A program made the translations under genes and the position numbers. Below the pieces are notes generated by a model that saw only the letters and a program-made list of their open reading frames with translations, had not been told where the DNA came from and ran no database searches. This document shows, one piece after another, positions 8,248-17,900 of a stretch of 39,615 bases of DNA; position 1 is the first letter of the stretch, and each line of letters opens with the position of its first letter. This stretch comes from Lachnospiraceae bacterium (GTDB lineage Bacteria; Bacillota; Clostridia; Lachnospirales; Lachnospiraceae): contig SVFL01000024.1 in assembly GCA_015056885.1 (NCBI GenBank), positions 1-39,615 on the forward strand. The letters run 5' to 3'.

Positions 8248-8895
8248 TTATTTCAACAGACTACTCACCGTAACAACTCCTGATTGTTTCATTGACTTGA
8301 TTTGGTCTTCTATATCCTCCATATCGTAATGCAAATCAACCAGCTTTGTCAGTCTGAAGTCTTGCTTTCGCACATCTATATAAGTAGGCATTACCAGTTC
8401 AAAAAAGCTTAAATGTAAATCCTTATTTCCATTCAACCAGTATGTGCACCAAATCCATTCCTGCTCATCCTTTATATACACCTTCTCACCATTTCGATAT
8501 ATATCAACAAACACTACGACATGGTAGGGCGTCGAATCTGTAGAAACGACCAATTCATATTCTTCACCCAGCTCGCGTTTTACATAGTCGTAGTATTCTT
8601 CTCTTATCTTCTCCTGTACGGACATACTGTAACTATATACATCCTCTACAGCAATTTCATCATTAAACCATTCCTGGTCTTCAATAATCAGATTGTTTTT
8701 CACAGCCAAATGGAGTATATCCATGGCATAAATCACCCTTTTATTCACATCCTTTTCTTTTAAAATGCACTTATCTTCCTTGTAAACACAAAGCTCCTTT
8801 GCAAAGCTTACTTTGGTCAGTTCCCGAAAATCATAGCGTTTTTCTGAAAATAATCCTTTAATAACCAGTTCATTTCCTTCTATTTGATATTTCAT
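8248..8895 (-). CDS. Hypothetical soluble protein, accessory operon
   Basis: The 215-residue protein is not recognised. It is mixed alpha/beta and acidic, with an N-terminal beta-rich part (MKYQIEGNELVIKGLFSEKRYDF) and a middle (YELVVSTDSTPYHVVVFVDI) that again reads as a displayed strand pair; residues around 146-155 are Trp-rich (EWIWCTYW). It starts three bases after the stop of the upstream gene, with AGGA ten bases before the ATG, so the two are coupled. There is no signal or membrane segment. The coupling suggests it acts with the 8899-9756 membrane protein. Confidence 0.75.
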   Translation of the reverse strand: MKYQIEGNELVIKGLFSEKRYDFRELTKVSFAKELCVYKEDKCILKEKDVNKRVIYAMDILHLAVKNNLIIEDQEWFNDEIAVEDVYSYSMSVQEKIREEYYDYVKRELGEEYELVVSTDSTPYHVVVFVDIYRNGEKVYIKDEQEWIWCTYWLNGNKDLHLSFFELVMPTYIDVRKQDFRLTKLVDLHYDMEDIEDQIKSMKQSGVVTVSSLLK

Positions 8896-8898
8896 AAT

Positions 8899-9756
8899 CT
8901 ACCTATCCTCTCTAATCAGATTCTGCACAGTAGCAAAATCATAATTCGGAATGCGAATCACGAATTCCTCTTCCGCCCCATTAACATGAATCACATAATG
9001 TTGCTTTACAAAAATTCCGGCATTTGTTTGATACGGCTTATATTCCTTAAACTTCTTATCATTGATTGGCTCTTCCTTATTCCATGAAGAAACCTGCAGC
9101 GGTGGTTTTTTTATTAGCTCAACTTCCCCAAAACATTCCACCGGTATCCTGTACAGATCCATTCGGTCACAAAAAAACAAACTCTCATCTTTTCGCCAGA
9201 CATACATCTCCATATTTCTCAAATATACAACGGCATCTGACGGTTGTAACAAAAGCTTCTTTTTTCCCTTTTTTATTTCATAACACTGACAAAGAATATC
9301 TACAAACTTTGCATCCTCCGGAACTCCCATTTCCATACGGATTTGCTCTTCGATTATCTTTATCTGTCGATTTATTCCCTCCTGATCTGCTTCTTTATAC
9401 GCTTTATTCTTCTTACTGAATTCAAAAACAAACAAGAAAACCCAGCACACAAAAGCTCCTATTCCGACATAAAATAATACCGGTGCATTTTTATACATCT
9501 GATTCCAGGCGGTTCCTTCTGCCCAGCTCCGCAACGTTCCTCCCAGAAAACATATCCACACAAAATTCAATATAAATTTGATAATCATAACAAGACATGG
9601 CATAGATGCTTTCTGTTCTATTATGTTAACCTGACTCCTGAAATTCTCAATACGCGCCGTCAATTCTTCTGAAATATGTCCAATTCTAAATTCCTCTCCG
9701 TCCGGCTGCATACTTGTTGCATTAAAATCAAATACGTTTTTATATACTTTTTTCAA
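8899..9756 (-). CDS. Membrane protein with PH-like domain, first gene of accessory run
   Basis: The 285-residue protein starts at TTG 9756, supported by GAGGA eight bases upstream and by coding sense straight after (KKVYKNVFDF). An N-terminal coiled helix (about 28-50) is followed by two membrane segments (about 52-75 and 91-113), a charged helix (about 118-145) and a PH-like region (VVYLRNMEMYVWRKDESLFF, DLYRIPVECFGEVELI, HYVIHVNGAEEEFVIRI) ending in a helix. It heads the minus-strand run and lies about 60 bp downstream of the promoter at 9815-9843. The function is unknown; the repeated membrane-plus-PH plan in this island is notable. Confidence 0.8.
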   Translation of the reverse strand: MKKVYKNVFDFNATSMQPDGEEFRIGHISEELTARIENFRSQVNIIEQKASMPCLVMIIKFILNFVWICFLGGTLRSWAEGTAWNQMYKNAPVLFYVGIGAFVCWVFLFVFEFSKKNKAYKEADQEGINRQIKIIEEQIRMEMGVPEDAKFVDILCQCYEIKKGKKKLLLQPSDAVVYLRNMEMYVWRKDESLFFCDRMDLYRIPVECFGEVELIKKPPLQVSSWNKEEPINDKKFKEYKPYQTNAGIFVKQHYVIHVNGAEEEFVIRIPNYDFATVQNLIREDR

Positions 9757-9814
9757 AGTGTTAGTCCTCTGTCGAATCTACTTAGTATCATTTTGCAACT
9801 TATTTTCACTATAT

Positions 9815-9843
9815 ATAATATTACTTTTTTTACAATAAAGCAA
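9815..9843 (-). promoter_or_regulatory. Sigma-A-type promoter for the accessory run, within an inverted repeat
   Basis: On the minus strand TTGCTT (9843-9838) and TATTAT (9820-9815) are 17 bp apart, about 60 bp before the TTG start of 8899-9756. A 9-bp inverted repeat (ATATTACTT at 9818-9826, AAGTAATAT at 9842-9850) overlaps both elements, so a repressor bound there would block the promoter. Confidence 0.5.
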
Positions 9844-10018
9844 GTAATATCATAATTTTTTACAGATTACTCTAACTTCCATTATAGTACAATTCCAACA
9901 AAAGCACTCAGGTATACATATTGTTGCAAAAATTGAATAGAAATAGTAAGTTTGCATCCTTCAAAAAAACGGTTATACCAATCGAGACTTTTGACTTAGC
10001 GACAGCTTTTTGTGTCTA

Positions 10019-10466
10019 TCCCGACTGGTGAAGATAGGATGATTTGTAGGTTGGGGTGAAATGATGTAGAGTAAGGTCTATACTCCTACTGGAGAAGGTT
10101 CGATGACTTGTAGGTCGGGGAAATGGACAGGGTGCGATGGCATTGTTCCCTACTGGTGAGGACTCAATTGCTTTCAAGTCGGGAAAATAGGACGAGATGC
10201 GAGGTCTATGCCCCTACCACTGAGGCCTCAATTGCTGATAAGTCGGGGAATTAGGACAAGGTGCCAGGTCTGTGCCCCTACCACTGAGGCCTCAATTGCT
10301 AATAAGTCGGGGAATTAGGACGAAGTGCGAGGTCTATGCCCCTACCAATGAGAACTCACTTGCTTGTAAGTCGGGGAATTAGGACGAGGGACATAATCAA
10401 TGCCCCTACTAGCGAGAATACAACAACTTGTAAGTCGGAGAAAAGGACGATGAGAGGTCAATGGAA
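10019..10466. repeat. Seven tandem 64-bp non-coding repeats
   Basis: Units begin at 10019, 10083, 10147, 10211, 10275, 10339 and 10403, every one exactly 64 bp. Each contains a core like GTCGGGGAATTAGGAC preceded by CCCCTAC, and CCCC(U)AC can pair with GU(C)GGGG to form a stem around a 20-plus base loop. The fourth and fifth units also carry the palindrome TGAGGCCTCA and differ at only 5 of 64 positions by my count; outer units are more diverged. As 64 is not a multiple of three and stops are frequent, the array is not coding. It lies between hslO and the accessory promoter. The flanks (9851-10018 and 10467-10535) contain no gene that I can see; a 9-bp inverted pair TGAGAGGTC/GACCTCTCA (10451-10459, 10490-10498) may end hslO transcripts. 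Confidence 0.9.
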
Positions 10467-10535
10467 GAAAATACACACAGTAAATCCACGACCTCTCACC
10501 TAATACTTTATTCTGATAAACACTTCTGCTTCTTC

Positions 10536-11414
10536 CTATCTGGACCGCTTATACAACGCCTTGAGCTCCTCCACAGAGAACACATAGTCATGATTGCAGA
10601 AGTGGCAATTCACCTCAATCTCCTTGCCCTCATCAATCATCTCCTGCAAATCCTTCTTGCCAACACCAATTAACGCCTTTTCTATACGTTTCTTATCACA
10701 GTTGCAATAAAATGCGCAAGGCATGGTATCCAACACCTCAGGCTCCATGCCTTCCAGCACCAGTTCCAACATCTGCTCAGGAGTATTGCCGGCATCCAAC
10801 ATAGTGGTCACAGAAGCAATCTTCTGCAAATTCTCCTCCAGACGATTGATGACTTCTTCCGTTGCAAAAGGCATGAGCTGTACAATAAATCCACCTGCCT
10901 GACGCACGGTATTGTCACGCTCCATGAGCACCCCCAGTCCCACACAGGAAGGCACCTGCTCGGACACTGCAAAATAATAAGTCAAATCCTCAGCAAGCTC
11001 ACCGGTCTGAAGCTCTGTCTGTCCTACATAGGGCTCCTTTAAACCCATATCCTTAATCACCCGAAGATATCCTGCACCAATAGAGCCACCTACATCCAGC
11101 TTGCCTACTGCATTGGCGGGAAGAATTACATCGGGCACATTAGCATAACCCTTTACATTTCCCTTGGAATCTGCCGTTACCGTAATTCCGTTTACCGGAC
11201 CATCGCCCTTCACCTGTAGTGTCAGGATATCTTTATCTCCCTTAAGCATGCTGCCCATCATAGCTCCCGCACTGAGCAATCGGCCCAGACCGGCGGTAAC
11301 CACGGGACTGGTGTTGTGAGCGGCCCTTGCCACCTCAACCAATTCCTTCGTTGTACATGCAAACGCACGAATCTGGGCATTTGCAGCAGTTGCTCTTACA
11401 ATATAATCACTCAT
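10536..11414 (-). CDS. hslO: Hsp33 redox-regulated chaperone
   Basis: Hsp33 is a cytoplasmic holdase chaperone switched on by oxidation. In the reduced state four cysteines bind zinc; oxidation with unfolding releases the zinc and exposes the substrate site. Here the zinc motif is intact: C237-N-C239 and C270-H-F-C273. The N-terminal domain has the typical start (DYIVRATAANAQIRAFACTT) and VKGDGPVNGITVTAD. The 292-residue length is normal for the family. The start overlaps the methyltransferase stop by 4 bp (ATGA), so the two genes are translationally coupled. Assignment is secure. Confidence 0.97.
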   Translation of the reverse strand: MSDYIVRATAANAQIRAFACTTKELVEVARAAHNTSPVVTAGLGRLLSAGAMMGSMLKGDKDILTLQVKGDGPVNGITVTADSKGNVKGYANVPDVILPANAVGKLDVGGSIGAGYLRVIKDMGLKEPYVGQTELQTGELAEDLTYYFAVSEQVPSCVGLGVLMERDNTVRQAGGFIVQLMPFATEEVINRLEENLQKIASVTTMLDAGNTPEQMLELVLEGMEPEVLDTMPCAFYCNCDKKRIEKALIGVGKKDLQEMIDEGKEIEVNCHFCNHDYVFSVEELKALYKRSR

Positions 11415-12202
11415 TTTTGAACCTCTCTTGCCACAATATATACTCTCTCACTCTCCGCCGTTACATCCTCATGGGTATCCGCGTCAAGCACCTCCACAAG
11501 CTCCATTCCGGCCTGTGTAACCAATTTCTTCATCTGTTCTACCGTGTAACCTCTCTGCACATGATTCTCCGTGAACCGTCGAAACAATTCTCCTTCCTCC
11601 TGCACAAAGACAGTCACATCATATTCATTCAAACGACTTTCCTCGTCATAATAATTTTCCCAAATAAAGCTACAATCTTCCCGACTCTCGGCAATGGTAG
11701 TATCACCGATTACCTCGCGGTACTTATAGTCTGTATTAAAATCAAATATAAATACGCCGCCCGGATAGAGATAGTTATTCACTAATTTGAATACCTCCAG
11801 AAGTTCTTCCTCTTCCAGAATATAATTCACGGAATCGCAGACGCTCACCACAGTACCCACGGTACTGTACAACTCCAGTTCCCGCATGTCCTGCAAAAGA
11901 TACAGAATCTGTGAACCACTCTCCGCCCGCTTCTCCATGGCAATCTCCAGCATATCAGGCGCATTGTCTATACCAATCATATCATAGCCTTTTTCATACA
12001 AAAGCTCTGTAAGGGTACCTGTTCCGCAACCCAGATCCAACACCAGATTGCGCTCCGATTCCAGCGCATCTTCCGCACCACGAACCGGCTTGGACACTCC
12101 ATATTTTTCAATTAACTCCACAAGCAAAGCACACCACTCCCCGTAAGGAGTGGCGTCCATAAATTCATCATATACATATGCAAAATCACCATATGCACTC
12201 AT
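11411..12202 (-). CDS. Class I SAM-dependent methyltransferase
   Basis: The 263-residue protein has the SAM-binding motif VLDLGCGTGTL (about 54-64), the acidic motif II region (MIGIDNAPDML) and the later motif (VVSVCDSVNYIL). The opening MSAYGDFAYVYDEFMD is typical of a widespread Firmicutes group of small-molecule or unassigned methyltransferases. The substrate cannot be told from sequence. The gene lies 19 bp downstream of hisC and overlaps hslO by 4 bp, so hisC, the methyltransferase and hslO probably form one transcript. Confidence 0.9.
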   Translation of the reverse strand: MSAYGDFAYVYDEFMDATPYGEWCALLVELIEKYGVSKPVRGAEDALESERNLVLDLGCGTGTLTELLYEKGYDMIGIDNAPDMLEIAMEKRAESGSQILYLLQDMRELELYSTVGTVVSVCDSVNYILEEEELLEVFKLVNNYLYPGGVFIFDFNTDYKYREVIGDTTIAESREDCSFIWENYYDEESRLNEYDVTVFVQEEGELFRRFTENHVQRGYTVEQMKKLVTQAGMELVEVLDADTHEDVTAESERVYIVAREVQK

Positions 12203-12221
12203 ATCAATACCTCTTTATACT

Positions 12222-13283
12222 TTATACTCTCTCAGCCAGATACTGCTTCAAAAATGCAAGCAGACTATCCATCTGGGCATCTGTTCCCACAGTGATTCTC
12301 AGATAGTTACTGATACGAGGCTTATTCCAGTGACGCACATAAATATCCTGCTCACGCAGCGCCTTGAAAATGTCCTCCGCAGGAACACTCTCATGCGTTG
12401 CAAAGATAAAGTTGGTCTTGGAATCTGGGAAAGAAAATCCCAGCTTTTTCAACTCATCCTTTACACGCTCTCTGGTATTTACAATCTTGCCGGTAACCTT
12501 TTTGAAGTATGCATCATCACGCACAGCCTCTGCTCCCATCACCTGTGAAGGATAATTCATGGTATAGGAGTTAAAGGAGAATTTTACATCATTCAGATAC
12601 TGAATCAACTTCTCATTACCGATACAGAATCCAATTCGAAGTCCTGCCATCGCTCTGGACTTGGAGAAGGTCTGAACCACAAGAAGATTATCATACTTTT
12701 CAATCAAAGGAAGCGCACTAACTCCACCAAAGTCCACATATGCCTCATCCACCATCACAACCACATCGCGATTAGCTTCCAGAATCTCCTCTATAACACT
12801 CAAATCTTCCATGAGACCGGTAGGCGCATTGGGATTAGGGAAAATAATACCACCATTTTCCTGCTTGTAATCCTCCGGACGAATATGCCAGTTCTCGTCC
12901 AATGCACAAGTCTTATAAGGAATCTTGTGTAACTCTGCCCACACATCATAGAAGGAATAGGTTACATCCGGAAATAAAATCGGCATGTCACTGTTAAAGA
13001 AAGTCATGAAAGCCATAGATATTACATCATCAGAACCCACACCCACAAACACCTGCTCAGGCTTTACCTTATAATAGGCTGCCAACTCTTCCACAAGGGG
13101 TGTTGCATTGGTGTCAGGATACAGTCTCAACGCATCACAGTTTAATCCTGCTGCCAGCTTCTCCACACCCGGTGCGGGGGGATAGGGACACTCATTGGTA
13201 TTTAATTTAATCATATTGGGCTTATTAGGCTGCTCTCCAGCCACATAAGGCACCACTTTTCGCACATTATCTTCCCATTTCAT
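12222..13283 (-). CDS. hisC: Histidinol-phosphate aminotransferase
   Basis: This PLP-dependent class I/II aminotransferase converts imidazole acetol phosphate and glutamate to histidinol phosphate in histidine synthesis. Family marks: IKLNTNECPYPP near the N terminus, NPNAPTG, VDEAYVDF, and the PLP lysine in TFSKSRAMAGLRIG (about residue 208). The ATG at 13283 has CGGAGAG about nine bases upstream and gives 353 residues, the usual length. An upstream ATG at 13334 has no site and adds non-conserved residues. No other his genes are present here. HisC-like enzymes can also act on aromatic amino acids, so substrate assignment is by similarity. Confidence 0.93.
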   Translation of the reverse strand: MKWEDNVRKVVPYVAGEQPNKPNMIKLNTNECPYPPAPGVEKLAAGLNCDALRLYPDTNATPLVEELAAYYKVKPEQVFVGVGSDDVISMAFMTFFNSDMPILFPDVTYSFYDVWAELHKIPYKTCALDENWHIRPEDYKQENGGIIFPNPNAPTGLMEDLSVIEEILEANRDVVVMVDEAYVDFGGVSALPLIEKYDNLLVVQTFSKSRAMAGLRIGFCIGNEKLIQYLNDVKFSFNSYTMNYPSQVMGAEAVRDDAYFKKVTGKIVNTRERVKDELKKLGFSFPDSKTNFIFATHESVPAEDIFKALREQDIYVRHWNKPRISNYLRITVGTDAQMDSLLAFLKQYLAERV

Positions 13284-13360
13284 GGCGTTACTCTCCGTTC
13301 TTGCCCCACTCTGCCAATTAAAGCGCAGGCACATTTTCTATCTTAATTAACTAAGTATGT

Positions 13361-13389
13361 ATTGTATCACGCCGGACTATATTCGTCTA
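13361..13389 (-). promoter_or_regulatory. Possible promoter of hisC
   Basis: On the minus strand TAGACG (13389-13384) and TACAAT (13366-13361) are spaced 17 bp, with an extended TGA before the -10. The -35 overlaps the end of the glycosyltransferase gene. It would give a leader of about 75 nt before the hisC ATG. Confidence 0.4.
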
Positions 13390-14415
13390 GCCAATCTTTG
13401 CATATTCCTGTCTGTAACTCTCAGCCTGTTCCTCCATGCCGAGAGCCTCATATACCGCGATGAGTCCCTGAAAAGGTCTGTCCGTGGCTGCCGAAAGAGC
13501 AATGGCAGCTTCTGTCTCATAAGCTGCATTATAATACCATACCGCAGCTTCCTCATAATCACCACGACTTAGATAAAAATCTCCAAGTTCACAGCAGATT
13601 TCCGCACAACCCTCTCCTGCAGTAAGCTTCATTGCATACTTAAAAAAGGTCTCATTGTCTCCACGCAGTCTGGCCGCTCTGGCTGCCACGCAACAAGCCT
13701 CCGCAAACTCCTTCGGACTTCTTCCCACATCTTTTACCGATGCTGCAAAAAACTCCTCTGCTGCCAAAAAGTCCTCATCTCTTCCTGCCACAAAAAGTTC
13801 CCTTGCATACATCTCATGCAGATGTGTGGACAGACGCAACCCTCTGTCGATCTGCTTACGAAAATTAGCTAAATCCCTCTCCGCATGATTGCTATGCGGT
13901 TTATGTGTGATAACAATATCACTGTCATACACAATCGGTTCCAGACGAACCATCTCATGAATGGGCTCCTGCCACTGAAATTCCCGTAGGCGTTTGAACA
14001 GCTTAGGGCGGTATTCTTCATCATAATTGTACACCGTACCAAACTCTAACTGATTGCCGTACTTCATCTGTACAATCTCTATCTCCGGCAACAGATTATC
14101 CTTCAACAGACGATACCGTTCATGGTTCTCCGCATCCAGAACCTCATCAGCATCCGCAGAATAAATATAATCCATGGACGCCTTGGAAAAAGCAAAATTT
14201 CTGGCCGCACTAAAGTCATCAATCCACTCAAAATCATAGATTTTATCCGTATATTGCGCCGCAATCTCCTTTGTCTTGTCCGTGGAGCCGGTGTCTACAA
14301 TTATGATTTCATCCATCAAATCTGCCACACTGTCCAGACAGCGTGCAAGCACTTGCTCCTCGTTTTTTACTATCATGCAAAGAGAAATGGTAATTTCCCC
14401 GGCAGCTGTACTCAT
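13387..14415 (-). CDS. Family 2 glycosyltransferase with C-terminal helical repeats
   Basis: The GT2 (GT-A) domain is clear: ISLCMIVKNEEQVLARCLDS at the start, IIIVDTGSTDKT and the DXD-type metal site in YIYSADADEVLD. After about residue 220 the protein becomes helical and TPR-like (ELGDFYLSRGDYEEAAVWYY, LIAVYEALGMEEQAESYR). This SPBc2-type arrangement is common in Firmicutes glycosyltransferases that modify proteins or cell-surface glycans. The ATG at 14415 has AAAGGAG 11 bases upstream and yields 342 residues; an earlier ATG at 14457 lacks a site. It starts 48 bp after the prepilin peptidase gene, so it may be the last gene of the pilus operon and glycosylate the pilin or the large secreted protein (inference). 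Confidence 0.88.
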   Translation of the reverse strand: MSTAAGEITISLCMIVKNEEQVLARCLDSVADLMDEIIIVDTGSTDKTKEIAAQYTDKIYDFEWIDDFSAARNFAFSKASMDYIYSADADEVLDAENHERYRLLKDNLLPEIEIVQMKYGNQLEFGTVYNYDEEYRPKLFKRLREFQWQEPIHEMVRLEPIVYDSDIVITHKPHSNHAERDLANFRKQIDRGLRLSTHLHEMYARELFVAGRDEDFLAAEEFFAASVKDVGRSPKEFAEACCVAARAARLRGDNETFFKYAMKLTAGEGCAEICCELGDFYLSRGDYEEAAVWYYNAAYETEAAIALSAATDRPFQGLIAVYEALGMEEQAESYRQEYAKIG

Positions 14416-14463
14416 GTTTACACACACTCCTTTGTAAAATACCGTAGTTTCCCACATCTATCT

Positions 14464-14937
14464 CTAAATGTACCATTTTCCGCCCCTAAAATCAACCCAC
14501 ACCCAAAAAGCAATTGTAATATAAGGAATCAGTGCCACCGGCTTTTTTAATCTGCCACCGCATCCAACATTTCTCCTCAGAAACTGTACTACCGCAAGTC
14601 CCACAAAAGTAATCAGCATATGCATTACATAATCTATCAACACCAGACCAAAAGCATTCATTGCAACCGCACATACACAGTACGCATGACAATCTGCCCT
14701 GCCATAGAACCGTTTAAACCACAGTTGCTGCAGCGCAATAAAAAACAGCAATTCCATCATCCACTCTGTCTGCATACCATCTGCATATACTCTGCCCCCC
14801 AACAACAATACAGCTCCGACTCCGCTAATCAACCACAAGAAACGGTATACCATCTGTTCCTTTATATCCATAATACAGGCTACCAATAAACCATTCGCAA
14901 ACAATAACAGCCCCAATATCCACAAAAATACACTCAT
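14464..14937 (-). CDS. Type IV prepilin peptidase (A24), short TadV/CpaA type
   Basis: The 157-residue polytopic membrane protein has about five hydrophobic segments. The two aspartates expected for aspartic prepilin peptidases are present: D24 in MDIKEQ and D82 in YGRADCHAY, the second in a degenerate form of the usual GxGD. The C-terminal KKPVALIPYITIAF fits the family's last segments. There is no methylase domain, as in TadV/CpaA. It follows the 1353-residue protein gene by 24 bp, so it should process the Flp pilin and pseudopilins of this operon. The divergence from GxGD lowers certainty slightly. Confidence 0.8.
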   Translation of the reverse strand: MSVFLWILGLLLFANGLLVACIMDIKEQMVYRFLWLISGVGAVLLLGGRVYADGMQTEWMMELLFFIALQQLWFKRFYGRADCHAYCVCAVAMNAFGLVLIDYVMHMLITFVGLAVVQFLRRNVGCGGRLKKPVALIPYITIAFWVWVDFRGGKWYI

Positions 14938-14961
14938 AGTATCACCTGCTTCTTATTCAAC

Positions 14962-17900
14962 CTATCGTAAACGTGTGCGCAAATCATCCAGTATACTGCC
15001 ATTTACTCCAAGCACTGCCAAAGCAGGATGCTGTTCAATCATTTTATCAGCCTTATAAGCTCTCACCGTCACTGTATAATCCATCCCATCCGGCACCTCT
15101 AACGGAATCATAAATACCAACTGTTCCTCCTGCTTATAGGCTCCCTTTAACTCATATTCATAAACATGGTTTAACAAGGGATTGCATACAGTAAATGCCT
15201 CCGGGAATTCCACTTCTATCCGTTCTGCATATCCCCATGAAGTGATATTCAAACATCCGCTCTCTCCTTTTTTAAACAATGGCTCATGCGGATCAAAAAA
15301 GCTCTTAATCTCTGCCCTCAAATCAAACTCTGTGGTCCCATAACACAAACGGTTTACATTCCCCACATTGTCTGTAGCAAATGCAGTTACAACAAAATCT
15401 CCACTGAATATTGCTACATCTGCGCATATATCAACCTCAATCACTCCGTACTCATTAGGAATATATATCCCTTTTGCTCCATTATCAAGATTTTCAATTT
15501 CTATATAAAATTCTTTTATACCACTATGTTCATCCTTGGCAGTCACGTGCAAAAGCACATTCTGTGTACGCCGGTCTAAAACATCCAGATTCTCCAGTAT
15601 TTCCATTCCGGTTATCACAGGAGCTTCTCCATCTCCTACAATCCAAATACCGTTTGCTTTATCTTTATCATATTCGGAGTACACTATCTTACCGGCATCA
15701 TCCACACCTGCCCTCGGCACCAGTTCCATTCGCTGTCCGTGTGCTGCTTTAGCCAAAATATATTCCTGCCTTACATTTATTCTCCGACATCGATTGCTCC
15801 TGTTGGCATAAACGGAACTGCCATTTTGCAGATAACCTTCACCATCTGTCCGAAACCTTAAATCGGCTGCTACATATTCTTTCACCTCATCAGATACACC
15901 ACTTGAAGGTATATACACAATATTGTTTACCCTGTTTCCGTTCAGTCCTGCACTCTCTACCATGGCATAATTTAACTGATAATTCAACGTTGCTGCCCCC
16001 TGCATAATTGCATTATACTCCAGTACAAATGGCGCAGTGCCATCACATCTTACATAATATAAGTCTTCCTCTGCACTATGATATGATGATTCTGATTCTA
16101 CCAGCCTAAGCGGTTCTGTCAAAACAGGCCACTTAACTCCTTCATTATGACCTTCCAGGCTTCCAATTGGAAAATGAACCGTTTCGCTGATATTCCCCGC
16201 ACCATCTATCGAAACAACATGCATATACCGGTATTCTTCTGTTAAATCCACTACTAATTTTGCAGTCGCCTCCGTAGCACTCAAAAACTTTCCCTCTCTT
16301 CCATCCAGCAAAGTATCCGTGTGACCATCCACTTGATAGATATATCCGATCAAACCGGATACCATATTATCCGCCGTTATATTGGACACAGACAACATCG
16401 TCCCTCTACCTGCAAGATAGGATTCTGCCTTATGATAGTACACTGTCCCTAAATCCTGTACACTGTCCCACCACACAGATACAGACCTCTCATCCTCCGG
16501 AACCAGTCTGACTGTTTCTACATCAACAGGTCGTGGCGCCGCCATATCAAATGCCGGAACATCTTCCAATGTCGTGTCTGTGGAAAATTTCAAATCTTCT
16601 CCTCTAATTACAACATAACCATTTCCCTGACGCACTCCGGGTATTTTGGTATAAGCCGGCGACAATTCATCATTCGCATAACTGCTTCCCCCATAAGAGG
16701 GTAGCGCACTGATTATGTAACCATCATAGGGATAACCACAAATATATTCTTCCGACCGCTCGCAGGTCAGTCCATACTCTGCTATAGCCGGGCACACCGA
16801 GGGTTTTGAAGAATTTGTATTGCTTGCCTGTGTCCCATGCACCGAACAATCATGCCGATAATGTTTGGTTTCATGTCCAATACACTCTTCTCCTTTCGAC
16901 GCATCTGCACCACAGTTGGGACAATACGACTCATCCGACCCACCCCATGACCAATATTCTGTTCTTGTATGTGTATGAGTCAGACGTTTTCCGCACTTAA
17001 TTGGCTGTGTATAACAGCCTCCATTCTTCGAAGGACTTCCCTCATGAATATGATTGCACACTCCTTCTTCATGATAATGCACCACTGTTTCGCCGGAGCG
17101 GCCTCCTAAATAACCTCCACCACCTCCTGCACCGCCATATTCTCCTTCGTGTCCTTCTTCTACAAGGCTGGTCTCCATGCCTCCTGCGCCACCATTACCG
17201 GCATCCCCGGCACCTCCACCGCCTCCGGCAATCAATAGTAATGTATCCTCCGTACTTACCGAGGTATATCCTCCACCATGCTGAAATACAGAGGATCCTC
17301 CGCCGCCATTAAATCCACTCTGTCCACCAACACATACCGTCACTTCCTGTCCCTGCTCCAGCCAGAATTTTCCCTTTACCATACCGCCCAGCCCCCCGGT
17401 ATAATCACCATAAGTTCCTCCCTGGGCACCATATGCCTCTATATAATAGAATCCGGTATATGGCACAGTAAATGTTTCTTCATTCCTGCAATAAACAAAC
17501 TCTCTACAAAACTCCCTTGTTTCAACATCATCTTCCAACTCATAAATATCATGCCATTCCTCTCCTGCCCTGCACTGATAGATTTTGTAGCTCTTAATCC
17601 GGCCATCATCCTGATTCCAGAATAAATTTAAAGCACCGCCGGAATAGCTGGTAAACTCATTTTCTTCTGTGGTAAGTACAAGTTCCGCCCATTGTGCATA
17701 TAATGTAACATCTTCTCCGGAAGAAAATTCAGAGTCCACATCTCCGGCCTTTTTCTTATATTCCGGATCATAGTACCATCCGGCAAAAGAATAATTCTCC
17801 CGATATGGTTCCGGCAACTCACAATCATCCACTTCATAAAGAGCAGTAATCCTGTCTTTGCTTCCATCCGGCCCGCTATATCGGTATTCCTTTCCCTGCA

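Noticed and set aside
10019..10466. CRISPR array (64-bp period is close to repeat plus spacer)
   Set aside because: Similarity extends along the whole 64-bp unit; there is no block of identical repeats separated by unrelated spacers, and no cas genes are nearby.
10461..10673. Plus-strand frame at the end of hslO
   Set aside because: It lies antisense to the hslO zinc-motif region with no start signal; a shadow of hslO.
13284..13334. Longer start for hisC at 13334
   Set aside because: No ribosome site; the added 17 residues lack family similarity, and 13283 has a clear site and normal length.
17001..17312. Plus-strand His/Leu-rich frame inside the large secreted protein gene
   Set aside because: It is the complement of the glycine-rich coding region and has no independent start signal.
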